Assembly: GCF_003725695.1 (NCBI RefSeq)
Contig: NZ_RJSE01000007.1
Coordinates: 1,006,963 to 1,070,962, forward strand
DNA from: Nocardioides marmoriginsengisoli
GTDB lineage: Bacteria; Actinomycetota; Actinomycetes; Propionibacteriales; Nocardioidaceae
Length of the DNA stretch: 64,000 nucleotides
Direction: 5' to 3'
Shown here: piece by piece, positions 26,965 to 34,678 of the stretch
How the letters are laid out: each line of letters opens with the position of its first letter
Numbering within the stretch: position 1 is the stretch's first letter
Program-made: the position numbers and the translations under genes
Notes under the pieces: model-generated
Seen by the model: the letters and a program-made list of their open reading frames with translations, nothing else
The model's database searches: none
Told to the model about the DNA's origin: nothing

Positions 26965-27156
26965 ATGAAGGTGAAGGTCGACTTCGAGAAGTGCACGGGA
27001 CTCGGGATCTGCGAATCGCTCGCCCCGGAGTTCTTCGAGGTGAACGACGACGGTGACCTGGTCCTGCTCCGCGAGGACCTCGACGAGGGCGACCTCGCGG
27101 CCGTCGAGGAAGCCGTTGCCGGCTGCCCGACCGAGGCACTCTGGATCGAGCGCTGA
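26965..27156 (+). CDS. [3Fe-4S] ferredoxin, P450 partner
   Basis: Ferredoxin of 63 aa with three cluster Cys: the pair in CTGLGIC at residues 10-16 and the CP near residue 55. The middle Cys of a 4Fe-4S site is missing, which gives a 3Fe-4S cluster. The protein is acidic, as P450 ferredoxins are. RBS AGAGAAGGAGTG precedes ATG 26965. It is last in the operon with the P450. No ferredoxin reductase gene is in the window, so a housekeeping reductase is presumably used. Confidence 0.9.
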   Translation: MKVKVDFEKCTGLGICESLAPEFFEVNDDGDLVLLREDLDEGDLAAVEEAVAGCPTEALWIER

Positions 27157-27189
27157 CGCGGTGGCCGAACCCACCGCCTGACCCGGCTT

Positions 27190-27226
27190 CCGTCCGGCGT
27201 CGTGTGACCAGACCGACGCCGGACGG
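27190..27226 (+). terminator. Terminator-like hairpin after the ferredoxin gene
   Basis: CCGTCCGGCGTC (27190-27201) pairs perfectly with GACGCCGGACGG (27215-27226) over 12 bp, with a 13-base loop. It lies 34 bases after the ferredoxin stop. No T-run follows, as often in high-GC actinomycetes. Confidence 0.6.
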
Positions 27227-27328
27227 GCTCCACGGGCTGACGTGACCGCGTGCGGGGCTCCTTCTCGAGCCCGACGCCCAGAAGTGCGGTCATGTGGACG
27301 AGCTAACTCCCCTTGAGCTCGTCCGCCA

Positions 27329-27356
27329 CCCGCCCGGCCTCGTGCCGGGCGGGTTT
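27329..27356 (+). terminator. Rho-independent-type terminator
   Basis: CCCGCCCGGC (27329-27338), a five-base loop, GCCGGGCGGG (27344-27353), then TTT. Perfect 10-bp GC stem with a short T tract. It stops readthrough from the plus operon and may also serve the convergent TetR gene ending at 27379. Confidence 0.75.
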
Positions 27357-27378
27357 CTGCACGCTCGAGCGGGAGTCG

Positions 27379-27990
27379 TCAGGCAGGAAGGCGGACGAAC
27401 GCGCCGTGGATCACTGCGCGCATCGCGGCGACCACCTGCTCGTACTGACGCTGGTCCAGCGTGATCGCCGAGCGGCCCAGGCCGTAGAGGATCGTCATGA
27501 TGGCCCGGGTCGCCTCCGCGGGCTCAAGCGCCAGGTCCTCGGACTCGCGGCACATGTCCTCGACGAAGTCGACCAACCGGCCGACCCGGTCCGACCCGGA
27601 CGCGAGCTCAGGGTTCTGGCGCACCTCGACAGGGGCCGAGAACACCAGGCGGGAGGTGGTCGAGTCCTGCTCGTTCAGGCGCACCGAGGCGTCGAGCATG
27701 GAGTCGACCCGGTCTAGGAACGAGCTGTGGCCGGAGACGGCGTCGGTCAGCTCCACCAGGATCTCCTCGACGACGTCGTGGAGCACGGCAAGGTAGAGGC
27801 CGGCCTTCGATCCGAAGTGGTGGTGCAGCGTCGGCGAGGTGGTGCCGGCACGCGCGAGGACCTCGCGGGTCGTGGCGCTTCCGTAGCCGCGCTCGGCGAA
27901 CACCTCGCGAGCTGCCCGCAGCACTGCTGCCCGGCCGTCCATCGTCCCCGCTGGGGCTCGTCCGGGTCCGCGCTTCGCCACTGTGGTCAC
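27379..27990 (-). CDS. TetR/AcrR family transcriptional regulator
   Basis: Regulator of 203 aa. The helix-turn-helix (AAREVFAERGYGSATTREVL, then ARAGTTSPTLHHHFGSKAGL) lies at about residues 28-66, with a divergent ligand domain behind. It lies in the minus direction between the P450 operon terminators and the end of the acyl-CoA dehydrogenase operon. Box A is not found in front of it, so it probably does not govern that regulon. The ligand is unknown. Confidence 0.82.
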   Translation of the reverse strand: MTTVAKRGPGRAPAGTMDGRAAVLRAAREVFAERGYGSATTREVLARAGTTSPTLHHHFGSKAGLYLAVLHDVVEEILVELTDAVSGHSSFLDRVDSMLDASVRLNEQDSTTSRLVFSAPVEVRQNPELASGSDRVGRLVDFVEDMCRESEDLALEPAEATRAIMTILYGLGRSAITLDQRQYEQVVAAMRAVIHGAFVRLPA

Positions 27991-28055
27991 CGCCTCACGA
28001 TCTCATGCCAACCGGCTGGACCAGACTAGCGAGCCGCTCGGCGCGCACGCCGGGT

Positions 28056-28085
28056 GGTTGGGGCACACCGGTGCATGCCCCAACC
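28056..28085 (-). terminator. Stem-loop after the Cys-rich gene
   Basis: GGTTGGGGCA (28056-28065) / TGCCCCAACC (28076-28085): perfect 10-bp stem, 10-base loop, just past the stop of the minus gene ending at 28089. It is a likely terminator of the 30938-28089 operon. There is no T-run. Confidence 0.5.
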
Positions 28086-28088
28086 GGC

Positions 28089-28688
28089 TCAGGGCGTCGT
28101 TACCGGTTCGGCTTCCTCGACGTTGGCGTGCTCGGGGTCCAAGGTGAACTCCCACTTGCACGCGATCTCGTCCGGGCGGTTGCGCGGAGGAAGTTTCAGG
28201 CACTTCGTCTTGATGTTCGGGTTGATCTCGAGGGCCTGTGCCGGGAAGTAGACGACGTCCATGTCGCAGCACGACTTCTGGCGACCCGGCAGGCCGAGCT
28301 TCTCGCAGGAGTCGAGAACCGAGCACTTGGTGACCGTCATGGTGCCCTTGTTGGGGGACTCCAGGTCCAGGTCGATCTCCATGATGCCCGCGGTGGCCGG
28401 GTTGATCTGCTGGAACTTGAAGAAGGCGGCGATGTCGTTGCCTTCGATGTTCATGCCGTCGGTGATCCAGCGCTTCTCGCGGGACACCATGTCTTCCCAG
28501 ACGCCGTTGTTGATCTCGTGGGTCTCGTCCTCACCCAGGCGCTCGCGCACGCGGGCAGCCCAGTGGCCGTCGACGCCGATCAGCAGGCGGCACGTGTTCC
28601 GCCACAGCTTCAGCAGCGCTTCCTTTGATAGGTCCTCAGCCTTGAAGTTCGGGTCGAACGGACCGCTGAAGTCATCGAGCTCGTCCAT
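28089..28688 (-). CDS. Cysteine-rich protein, DUF6125 / ATC-hydrolase-like
   Basis: Protein of 199 aa. ATG 28688 follows a strong RBS (AGGAGGAAAACC). The N-terminal half is helical (FSGPFDPNFKAEDLSKEALL, then KLWRNTCRLLIGVDGHW). The C-terminal half has six Cys in about 60 residues (KCSVLDSCEKLG, SCCDMDVVYF, KTKCLKL, IACKWEF). This fits the DUF6125 group related to aminothiazoline-carboxylate hydrolase-like proteins, a match from memory. It could bind metal or a cluster. It is third in the box-A operon with acyl-CoA dehydrogenase and quinone oxidoreductase. Confidence 0.6.
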   Translation of the reverse strand: MDELDDFSGPFDPNFKAEDLSKEALLKLWRNTCRLLIGVDGHWAARVRERLGEDETHEINNGVWEDMVSREKRWITDGMNIEGNDIAAFFKFQQINPATAGIMEIDLDLESPNKGTMTVTKCSVLDSCEKLGLPGRQKSCCDMDVVYFPAQALEINPNIKTKCLKLPPRNRPDEIACKWEFTLDPEHANVEEAEPVTTP

Positions 28689-28770
28689 GGTTTTCCTCCT
28701 GTGCGTTGTCGTGGCGTGCGAATTCGGGAGCAGGTGGTCGACGTGCACCTGTATCGGCGGGAGATGCTGC

Positions 28771-29748
28771 TCACGGAACCAGCACGACCTTCCCCATGAC
28801 TGCGCGCTCGGCGATCCGGCGCAGCGCGTCGCGGCCATCAGCCATCGCGACGACGTCGCTGACGGGTGGTGCGACGATGCCGGAGTCCAGCCAGTCGGTG
28901 AGCTGGCGCATCGTTGCCTCGTGGTCGGTGGGTCGGGCGCGCAGGTAGCTCAGCCAGTTGACCCCGACCAGCGAGTAGCCCAGGACGAGGGCCAGGTTGG
29001 TCCGGAACGGGGCGATCTCGCCGGATGCGAAGCCGACGACGAGGAGCCGGCCACCCATGGCCGTGACCCGGGTGCAGACGTCGAAGACCTCGCCGCCGAC
29101 GGTCTCGAAGACGACGTCGGCGCCGCGGCCGCCGGTGAGCTCGCGCAGGGCGCTCTTGAGGTCGGTCCGGGTGTAGACCACGGTCTCGTCGGCCCCCATC
29201 GTCCGGCAGTAGTCGGCTCGCTCGTCCGACGAGCAGACCGCGATCACGCGTGCGCCGACCGCCTTGCCGATCTGGATGGCCGCGCTTCCGGTACCTCCGG
29301 CTGCCCCGGTGACCACGAGGGTCTCGCCGGGCCGCAGCCCGGCGCGCTGGCAGAGGGCGTGCTGGGCGGTACCGAGGGAGGACATGGTCCCGCCGGCGCG
29401 CTCGAAGTCCAGGCCTGCGGGGACGACGGTCGGCAGCCAGGAAGGCAGCACCATCTGCTCGGCGAAGGTCCCGAACTCGATCCCGAGGCTCATGACTCGG
29501 TCACCGACCTTCAGTCGGTCGTCGTCCGGATCAGCGACGCGGACCACCCCGGCCACCTCGCACCCGAGAATGAAAGGCGGGTCCGGCTTGATCTGGTAGT
29601 TGCCCTCGGCGAAGAGCACGTCGTAGAAGCCGGTCCCCGCCGACCGAACATCGATCAGGACCTGACCGGGCCCGGGCGCAGGCGCCTCGATGTCGCGGTA
29701 GGTGACGTCGTCTATCGAGCCGAAGGTGTCGCAGACGAGCGCCTTCAC
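28771..29748 (-). CDS. Zinc-independent medium-chain dehydrogenase, NADPH:quinone oxidoreductase type
   Basis: MDR enzyme of 325 aa. The N-terminal GroES-like domain (KALVCDTFGSIDDVTYRDIE, FILGCEVAGVVRVAD) is followed by the Rossmann motif VTGAAGGTGSAAIQIGKAVG near residue 140. The structural zinc Cys cluster is missing. Quinone or enoyl (crotonyl-CoA) reductase activity is likely. It lies 29 bases behind the acyl-CoA dehydrogenase and 82 before the Cys-rich gene in one minus operon under box A. Confidence 0.85.
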   Translation of the reverse strand: MKALVCDTFGSIDDVTYRDIEAPAPGPGQVLIDVRSAGTGFYDVLFAEGNYQIKPDPPFILGCEVAGVVRVADPDDDRLKVGDRVMSLGIEFGTFAEQMVLPSWLPTVVPAGLDFERAGGTMSSLGTAQHALCQRAGLRPGETLVVTGAAGGTGSAAIQIGKAVGARVIAVCSSDERADYCRTMGADETVVYTRTDLKSALRELTGGRGADVVFETVGGEVFDVCTRVTAMGGRLLVVGFASGEIAPFRTNLALVLGYSLVGVNWLSYLRARPTDHEATMRQLTDWLDSGIVAPPVSDVVAMADGRDALRRIAERAVMGKVVLVP

Positions 29749-29777
29749 GGCCGTGTCCTCCGAGCGCAGTGCATCGG

Positions 29778-30938
29778 TCAGTACGACCGGGGGAGGCCGT
29801 AGGACTCGGCGATCATGTTCCGGGCCATCTCATTGGTGATCGGGGCGATCTGGAACAGCCGCGAATCGCGCCAGAAGCGCTGCATATCGGTCTCCTGGGC
29901 CATTCCCATGCCGCCGAGGATCTGGATGCCGAGGTCGGAGGCCTTCGAGACGTACTCGGCCGTGACCATCTTGGCCATGGTGGCCTCCTTGGCGCAGGGC
30001 TGGCCCTGCTGCTGGAGCAGCGCTGCGTAGTAGGTGATGAGCTCGCTCTGCTGAAGCCAGGACGAGATGTCCGCGACGTAGTGCTGGAGGGCCTGGAAGC
30101 GGCCGATCGGGCCGCCGAAGGCTTCACGGACCTTGAGGTACTCAAGGCTTCCTTCGAGCACGCCCTCGATCATGCCGGTGGCGAAGGAAGCCGTCAGGAT
30201 CCTCTCGTTGTTCAGGGTGGCGACAATGTTGGCCCACCCGCGTCCGATCTCGCCGAGGACGAGGTCGTCGGGGACGAAGACGTCGTCGAAGTAGACCTCG
30301 TTGGACGCCACGGCGCGCATCCCGATCTTCGGGATCTTCCGCATCGTCAGCCCATTGTTCGTCGTCGGCACCAGGAAGCAGGTGGTCCGGCGGCTTGGCT
30401 TCTCCTCTGGGTCGGTGACCGCGAGCACCAGCAGGTAGTCCGCCACGTGGGCTCCAGTGGACCACACCTTCTGGCCGCTGATGGTCCAGCCACCGTCGAC
30501 TTTGGTGGCTCGGGTCCGCATCGCGCCCAGGACGTCGGTTCCGCCGGCAGGTTCGGTGATGGCAATGGCGAAACGGAGCTTGCCCTTGGCCAGGTCGGGG
30601 AGGAAGCGCTGCTTCTGCTCCTCGGTGCCGTACGCCCCGATCGACTTGCCGCCGGCGAAGGAGGGGATACCCCAGACGGCGACCAGACCGCCGAGCCTGC
30701 GGGCGAGGCCCTGACCGAGGACGATCTGGGAGATCACGTCTCCGCCCTGGCCGCCGTACTCCTCGCCGATGCCGATGCCGTGGAACCCGGCGTCGGCGAA
30801 GTCCTCCCACAGTTCTTGCGGGTAGTTGACGTCATCGGCCTCGAGCTGACGCGCGCGTTCGTTCGTGTACTTGTCGTCGACCCAGGAGCGGACGGAGTCG
30901 CGGAACGACTTGTTGTCTTCGTCGAGCAGCAGTTCCAC
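29778..30938 (-). CDS. Acyl-CoA dehydrogenase
   Basis: FAD flavoprotein of 386 aa with all three domains. It has FAIAITEPAGGTDVLGAMRT near residue 125, GGWTISGQKVWSTGAHVADY, and the C-terminal QILGGMGMAQETDMQRFWRD followed by SRLFQIAPITNEMARNMIAE. It should introduce a C2-C3 double bond into the acyl-CoA made by the ligases. It is first in the operon; box A at 30980-30999 lies 41 bases upstream of ATG 30938. Confidence 0.9.
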   Translation of the reverse strand: MELLLDEDNKSFRDSVRSWVDDKYTNERARQLEADDVNYPQELWEDFADAGFHGIGIGEEYGGQGGDVISQIVLGQGLARRLGGLVAVWGIPSFAGGKSIGAYGTEEQKQRFLPDLAKGKLRFAIAITEPAGGTDVLGAMRTRATKVDGGWTISGQKVWSTGAHVADYLLVLAVTDPEEKPSRRTTCFLVPTTNNGLTMRKIPKIGMRAVASNEVYFDDVFVPDDLVLGEIGRGWANIVATLNNERILTASFATGMIEGVLEGSLEYLKVREAFGGPIGRFQALQHYVADISSWLQQSELITYYAALLQQQGQPCAKEATMAKMVTAEYVSKASDLGIQILGGMGMAQETDMQRFWRDSRLFQIAPITNEMARNMIAESYGLPRSY

Positions 30939-30979
30939 GGGTTCTCTCCTTGTGTGCGGGCAGCCTGGGTGCGGGCCTT

Positions 30980-30999
30980 AATATAGCAAACGATATATT
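30980..30999. promoter_or_regulatory. Palindromic operator, box A copy 2
   Basis: AATATAGCAAACGATATATT. With one more base each side (30979-31000) the outer arms TAATATA/TATATTA are perfect. It is identical over 22 bases to the site at 38538-38559 and similar to the perfect palindrome at 17791-17810. It stands before the acyl-CoA dehydrogenase operon. Confidence 0.75.
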
Positions 31000-31068
31000 A
31001 GATCGAACGCACTGTCCACCCTGTGCCGAGGGGTTGGGTTGCCACCCCTCAGGAACAGGGCGTGTGGG

Positions 31069-31584
31069 CTACGGCGACACCGGTCGCGACAGGTTCATCG
31101 ATCCCGAGAGCGGTACGGCCCAGTCCAGCTCCTGATGGGCGGCGATCAGCCGGTCCAGCTGGCGTACGTCCTCGTTCGCGAACGGGACTGTCCGTCGCGT
31201 GGCCAGGTCCACGTGTGCGGTCGCGACCTCCATGGTGTTGGCCACGAGCCGGGTGCGGTGGTCCACCACGAACGCGACGTAGTGGATGACCTTGTGGGTC
31301 CGTCCGACGAACCTGAGGTAGACCGAGATCTCGTCGCCGATGAAGACCTCGGAGTGGTAGCCGAGGTGGTGCTCGAGGTCGAAGAAGTAGCGGGAGCGGT
31401 CTTTCACGTAGGCCGGGTCGAAGCCGATCTCGTTGAAGAGCGCCACGGCGGCCTCGTCATGGGTCGCGACGTAGTGACGAATGTTCATGTGGCCGTTGAG
31501 GTCCTCGAACTCCGGTGGTACGACCAGGGTGAGGGCGTGCGCCGTCTCCAGGACCTGGTCGAACGATGGGACGTTCAGTGGCAT
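31069..31584 (-). CDS. Hot-dog acyl-CoA thioesterase (4HBT-like)
   Basis: Thioesterase-like protein of 171 aa. The hallmark EFEDLNGHMNIRHYVATHDE has the catalytic-type Asp and GHMN, then EVFIGDEISVYLRFVGRTHK, VIHYVAFVVDHRT and ANTMEVATAHVDLATRR. This is the subgroup like carnitine-related or YbgC-type thioesterases. It follows the TetR gene at 31631 by 46 bases on the same strand and may be co-transcribed with it. It could release CoA from dead-end or product thioesters. Confidence 0.82.
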   Translation of the reverse strand: MPLNVPSFDQVLETAHALTLVVPPEFEDLNGHMNIRHYVATHDEAAVALFNEIGFDPAYVKDRSRYFFDLEHHLGYHSEVFIGDEISVYLRFVGRTHKVIHYVAFVVDHRTRLVANTMEVATAHVDLATRRTVPFANEDVRQLDRLIAAHQELDWAVPLSGSMNLSRPVSP

Positions 31585-31630
31585 GGCGGTCTCCTCGAAG
31601 GCATCAAGCGGGCGCCCGAGCCGGGTAGGG

Positions 31631-32236
31631 CTACATGCGCGAGGCTTCGGGCTCGGCGTCGCCCGACGTCGCGGCGGCGCGCCGCTCTATGTACTCGAGC
31701 AACAGGTGCAGGCCCCAGCGGAACGTCTCCGGGTTTTGGCGTTGCGGGTCGCGGAACTCGTAGCCGATCAGCAGGTAGAGCGCCGACTCAGCGATCTGGT
31801 CGCGCTCCGCCTCGTCGAGACCGAGAGTCGCCAGAGTGTCGCGGAGCACCTGCGTGCGCGCGCTATCGGCGCGGTGCATCGCCGTGGCGACGGCGGGATC
31901 GCTGGCCGCCCAGTGGCGTATGGCGGCTTCGGTCTGGTGTGGCAGCCGGGTCCCCTCGTCGATCAGGATCCGCAGCCGGGCGAACGGGTCACTCTCGGCC
32001 TCGGCCGTCCGAACCATGTCCTCGGTCCAGGACTCAAGCCAGTAGTTGATCAGCTCGTCGATGAAGTGACGCAGGTTCTTGAAGTAGTAGTAGAAACCGC
32101 CGGTGGTAACGTCGAGCTCCGCGCAGACCGTCGTCAACTTGAGCCCGGTGAAGCCCTGCTCTGCGAGGATCCGCAGGCCCACGTCGAAGTAGGGGACCTT
32201 CGACTCGTCATCTCCGAACCGCCTCATGGCCACCAT
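31631..32236 (-). CDS. TetR/AcrR family transcriptional regulator
   Basis: Regulator of about 201 aa. The helix-turn-helix is GLRILAEQGFTGLKLTTVCA, then ELDVTTGGFYYYFKNLRHFI. The start is uncertain between ATG 32236 and ATG 32227; an upstream GTG 32272 would read through the promoter box at 32245-32258. It is divergent from the double TetR at 32275 with almost no spacer, so both share one control region. The thioesterase gene is behind it. Confidence 0.8.
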   Translation of the reverse strand: MVAMRRFGDDESKVPYFDVGLRILAEQGFTGLKLTTVCAELDVTTGGFYYYFKNLRHFIDELINYWLESWTEDMVRTAEAESDPFARLRILIDEGTRLPHQTEAAIRHWAASDPAVATAMHRADSARTQVLRDTLATLGLDEAERDQIAESALYLLIGYEFRDPQRQNPETFRWGLHLLLEYIERRAAATSGDAEPEASRM

Positions 32237-32244
32237 TTCGTTTT

Positions 32245-32258
32245 GCGAATGATGATTA
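32245..32258 (-). promoter_or_regulatory. GTGAAT-type promoter box, copy at TetR divergon
   Basis: GCGAATGATGATTA on the plus strand (TAATCATCATTCGC towards the minus TetR gene). It matches the boxes at 17074, 45007 and 46723. It lies only 9 bases before ATG 32236, which suggests a very short leader. Confidence 0.4.
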
Positions 32259-32274
32259 AGTCTACGATGCACGG

Positions 32275-33489
32275 GTGGAGGTGCGCAGCGACACTCAGAA
32301 TTCAGACGGAGGAATCGGTCCTGACCGGGTCCGACGACAGCAGCGACGGCAGCCCGGACGTCCTCCGATCCCCGAACGACGCATGCAGATCATGGCGGCG
32401 GCCCGCGAGCTCTTCGCCCTACGGGGGTACGAGAACGTCTCGATGACCGACGTCGCCGCAGCGCTGGGGATGAGTGCCTCGTCCTTGTACAGGCACATCG
32501 CGAGCAAGCAGGAGATGCTGGCGGCCACCGTCGACGCGGCTCTCGTGGCCGTTGAAGGCGCGACGGTCGCTGCACTGACCTTCGAGGGGCTGTGCGCCGA
32601 CCTGGCCGACGTCGTCATGGCCCAGTCGGATCTGTGGATCCTGCTGCGTCGCGAGTCCCTGCACCTTGACGGCACGGACCGGGACGTCTTCGTCGATCGC
32701 TACCAACGCATGATCGACGCGGCTCGCAGTGCGCTCTCGGACGAACGCCCGGAGCTCTCGTCGGCGGAAGCCGACCTGCGCGCCCGGTGCGCGCTCGCCT
32801 GCATGGCAGCGCCTCGCGAGCAGGCCACCGCCCGATCCATGACGGCTGCGGGCATCGCCGCGACTGCGTTGGCGGTGGGTCGTGGTGGCGGCCGACCGGA
32901 GGTGACCCTGACTCGGGACGACCTCAAGTCCGCGACCGGAGCGTGGGCGAGCTCCCGCACTGACGAGCTCCTCGCAGCTGCGGAAGGCCTGATCAGTCGA
33001 CGGGGGTACGCGGCCGTGACCCTGGAGCAGCTCGGTGAAGCAGCTGGGATGTCAGGGCCCAGTCTCTACCACCACTTCGCGAACAAGTCGTCGATCCTGG
33101 TGGCGCTCGTGGAGCGAGCGGCCCGCGAGATGGAGGCCAGGCGGGTCGAGGCCCTGAGTGTACCGGGTGGTCCGGCTGCGACGCTCTCCACGCTGGCCCG
33201 GTCCTACCTGACGTTCGCGATCGCCCACGCCGACCTCTTCCGCGTCCTCGTCAACGACAGCGTGTCTATCCCTGCCGGCGCGGCCGCCGACCTCGCTGCG
33301 CTGCGGAGCCGCCAGATCGAGACATGGGTGGTCATGGCCGAGGCGCTCGACCAGCGGGGGAGGGCGGTCGAGCGCGCGGCCTGTGCGCTGAGCATCATCG
33401 ACGAGCTCGCGGCCGCGCAAACGAGCTCGTGGCTGGTGGCTTCTGCCGGAGGGTTGTTCTCGTCGATCCAGGACGCGTTGGGGCTCTGA
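32275..33489 (+). CDS. Double-headed TetR-type regulator (two tandem TetR units)
   Basis: Protein of 404 aa with two complete TetR DNA-binding domains in one chain. Unit 1: AARELFALRGYENVSMTDVA, then LGMSASSLYRHIASKQEM, about residues 40-85. Unit 2: AAEGLISRRGYAAVTLEQLG, then AAGMSGPSLYHHFANKSS, about 230-280. Each has its own helical C-terminal part. It starts at GTG 32275. A second protein with the same layout is encoded at 41764-42939. A monomer could act as a pseudo-dimer or bridge two half-sites. Confidence 0.82.
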   Translation: MEVRSDTQNSDGGIGPDRVRRQQRRQPGRPPIPERRMQIMAAARELFALRGYENVSMTDVAAALGMSASSLYRHIASKQEMLAATVDAALVAVEGATVAALTFEGLCADLADVVMAQSDLWILLRRESLHLDGTDRDVFVDRYQRMIDAARSALSDERPELSSAEADLRARCALACMAAPREQATARSMTAAGIAATALAVGRGGGRPEVTLTRDDLKSATGAWASSRTDELLAAAEGLISRRGYAAVTLEQLGEAAGMSGPSLYHHFANKSSILVALVERAAREMEARRVEALSVPGGPAATLSTLARSYLTFAIAHADLFRVLVNDSVSIPAGAAADLAALRSRQIETWVVMAEALDQRGRAVERAACALSIIDELAAAQTSSWLVASAGGLFSSIQDALGL

Positions 33490-33494
33490 CGAGG

Positions 33495-33526
33495 CAAAGG
33501 GGCGGCGGCCACCGGCCGCAGCCCTT
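33495..33526. terminator. Imperfect hairpin between convergent genes
   Basis: AAGGGGCGGCGGCC then ACC then GGCCGCAGCCCTT: a long GC stem with one bulge or mismatch, in the 49-base gap between the plus double TetR and the minus thiolase-like gene. It is a likely bidirectional terminator. Confidence 0.5.
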
Positions 33527-33538
33527 GCGCGGGAGATC

Positions 33539-34678
33539 TTAGTCCGCGCGCTGAAGGATGTGGATGACGCAGACGCTGCCGCCCCCGACCATGTGGCACA
33601 GGCCAACCTGGGGGTCTGCGACCTGGCGCGCCCCGGCCTCGCCGCGGAGCTGGAGCGTGGTCTCCCAGATCTGGGCCAGGCCGGTCGGGCCACCGGGGTG
33701 TCCGCGGCCGATGAGTCCGCCGTCGGTGGAGAACGGGATCCGGCCGCCCAGCTCGGTGGCACCTTCGAGCACGAGCTTGTCGCCCTCGCCGTCCGGGCAG
33801 ATGCCGAGCAGCTCGTAGTACACGAGCTCCTCGATCGGGAACGCGTCGTGGACCTGGACCAGATCGAGGTCCTCGGGCCCGAGCCCCGCCTGCTCGTACG
33901 CGTCCTGGGCCGTGTCCCGGGTCATCTGCTGGGGACCGACGACGGGGCCGGCGAAGACGTGCCCCTCGGTCATGGTCTCGGTGCGCATCTTGGCGGCCTT
34001 GACCAGCACCGTCGGGCGGCCCGGGTGGTACTTGCGGGCGAGCTCGGGGGTGGTGACGATGACGGCCGCTGCGCCCTGGCCCACTGCTGCGGACATCATG
34101 GAGGTGAGGGGGTCCGCCACCATCCGCGAGCCGAGGATCTGCTCGAAGGTGATCGGCGAGGTGGGCCGGCGTTGCGCCATCGGGTTCAGGGCGCCGTTGT
34201 TCCAGTTCTTCGCCGCGATCCGTGCCAGCGTCTCCGAGGTCGTGCCGTAGTCGAGCTGGCGCTGCTTGGCCCAGAGCGCGAAGAACGCCGCAGGAAGGAT
34301 GACTCCCTCGGCGGAGTTCTTCGACAGGCCCGCTCCGGCGATCTTGTTCATGTCGTCGAAGCCGATGGCCATGGCGACGTCCGCGTGGCCGCCCGCGACA
34401 GCGCGGACCGCCTCGAGCATCGCGCCGGCTCCGGTCGCGGAGGCGTTCTGGACGTGTTGGGCGTGCACGCCGGTCAGCCCGAGCTCCTTGAGGAACCGGA
34501 TCCCGGTCATGGTGGGCTCCCACAGGTAGCCCATGTAGACGGCCTGGACCTGGGGGAAGGCCAACCCTGCGTCGTCCAGGGCGGCTCGACCGGCTCGGTA
34601 GGTCTGTTCCCGGAGGGATTGGGTGGTCTCGGCGACGAAGGGGCTCATCCCCACGCCGACGACGGCGACTTCACGCAT
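33539..34678 (-). CDS. Thiolase-fold lipid-transfer/SCP-x-like protein lacking the nucleophile Cys (Ltp2-type aldolase candidate)
   Basis: Protein of 379 aa of the SCP-x thiolase branch (LVQVHDAFPIEELVYYELLG, then DGGLIGRGHPGGPTGLAQ with the His kept). At the place of the SCP-x nucleophile (NNNCATG) it has QNASATG, so Cys is replaced by Ser. Ltp2-like steroid side-chain aldolases are known to lack this Cys and to need a DUF35 partner; one is encoded two genes upstream. ATG 34678 overlaps the ligase stop by 8 bases. It is likely a retro-aldolase, not a thiolase. Confidence 0.8.
   Translation of the reverse strand: MREVAVVGVGMSPFVAETTQSLREQTYRAGRAALDDAGLAFPQVQAVYMGYLWEPTMTGIRFLKELGLTGVHAQHVQNASATGAGAMLEAVRAVAGGHADVAMAIGFDDMNKIAGAGLSKNSAEGVILPAAFFALWAKQRQLDYGTTSETLARIAAKNWNNGALNPMAQRRPTSPITFEQILGSRMVADPLTSMMSAAVGQGAAAVIVTTPELARKYHPGRPTVLVKAAKMRTETMTEGHVFAGPVVGPQQMTRDTAQDAYEQAGLGPEDLDLVQVHDAFPIEELVYYELLGICPDGEGDKLVLEGATELGGRIPFSTDGGLIGRGHPGGPTGLAQIWETTLQLRGEAGARQVADPQVGLCHMVGGGSVCVIHILQRAD

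Larger units (their letters stand above)
27157..27378. other. Intergenic region with two strong hairpins
   Basis: No gene. It separates the plus operon ending at the ferredoxin from the minus TetR gene. It holds the two terminator-like hairpins at 27190-27226 and 27329-27356. Confidence 0.6.
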
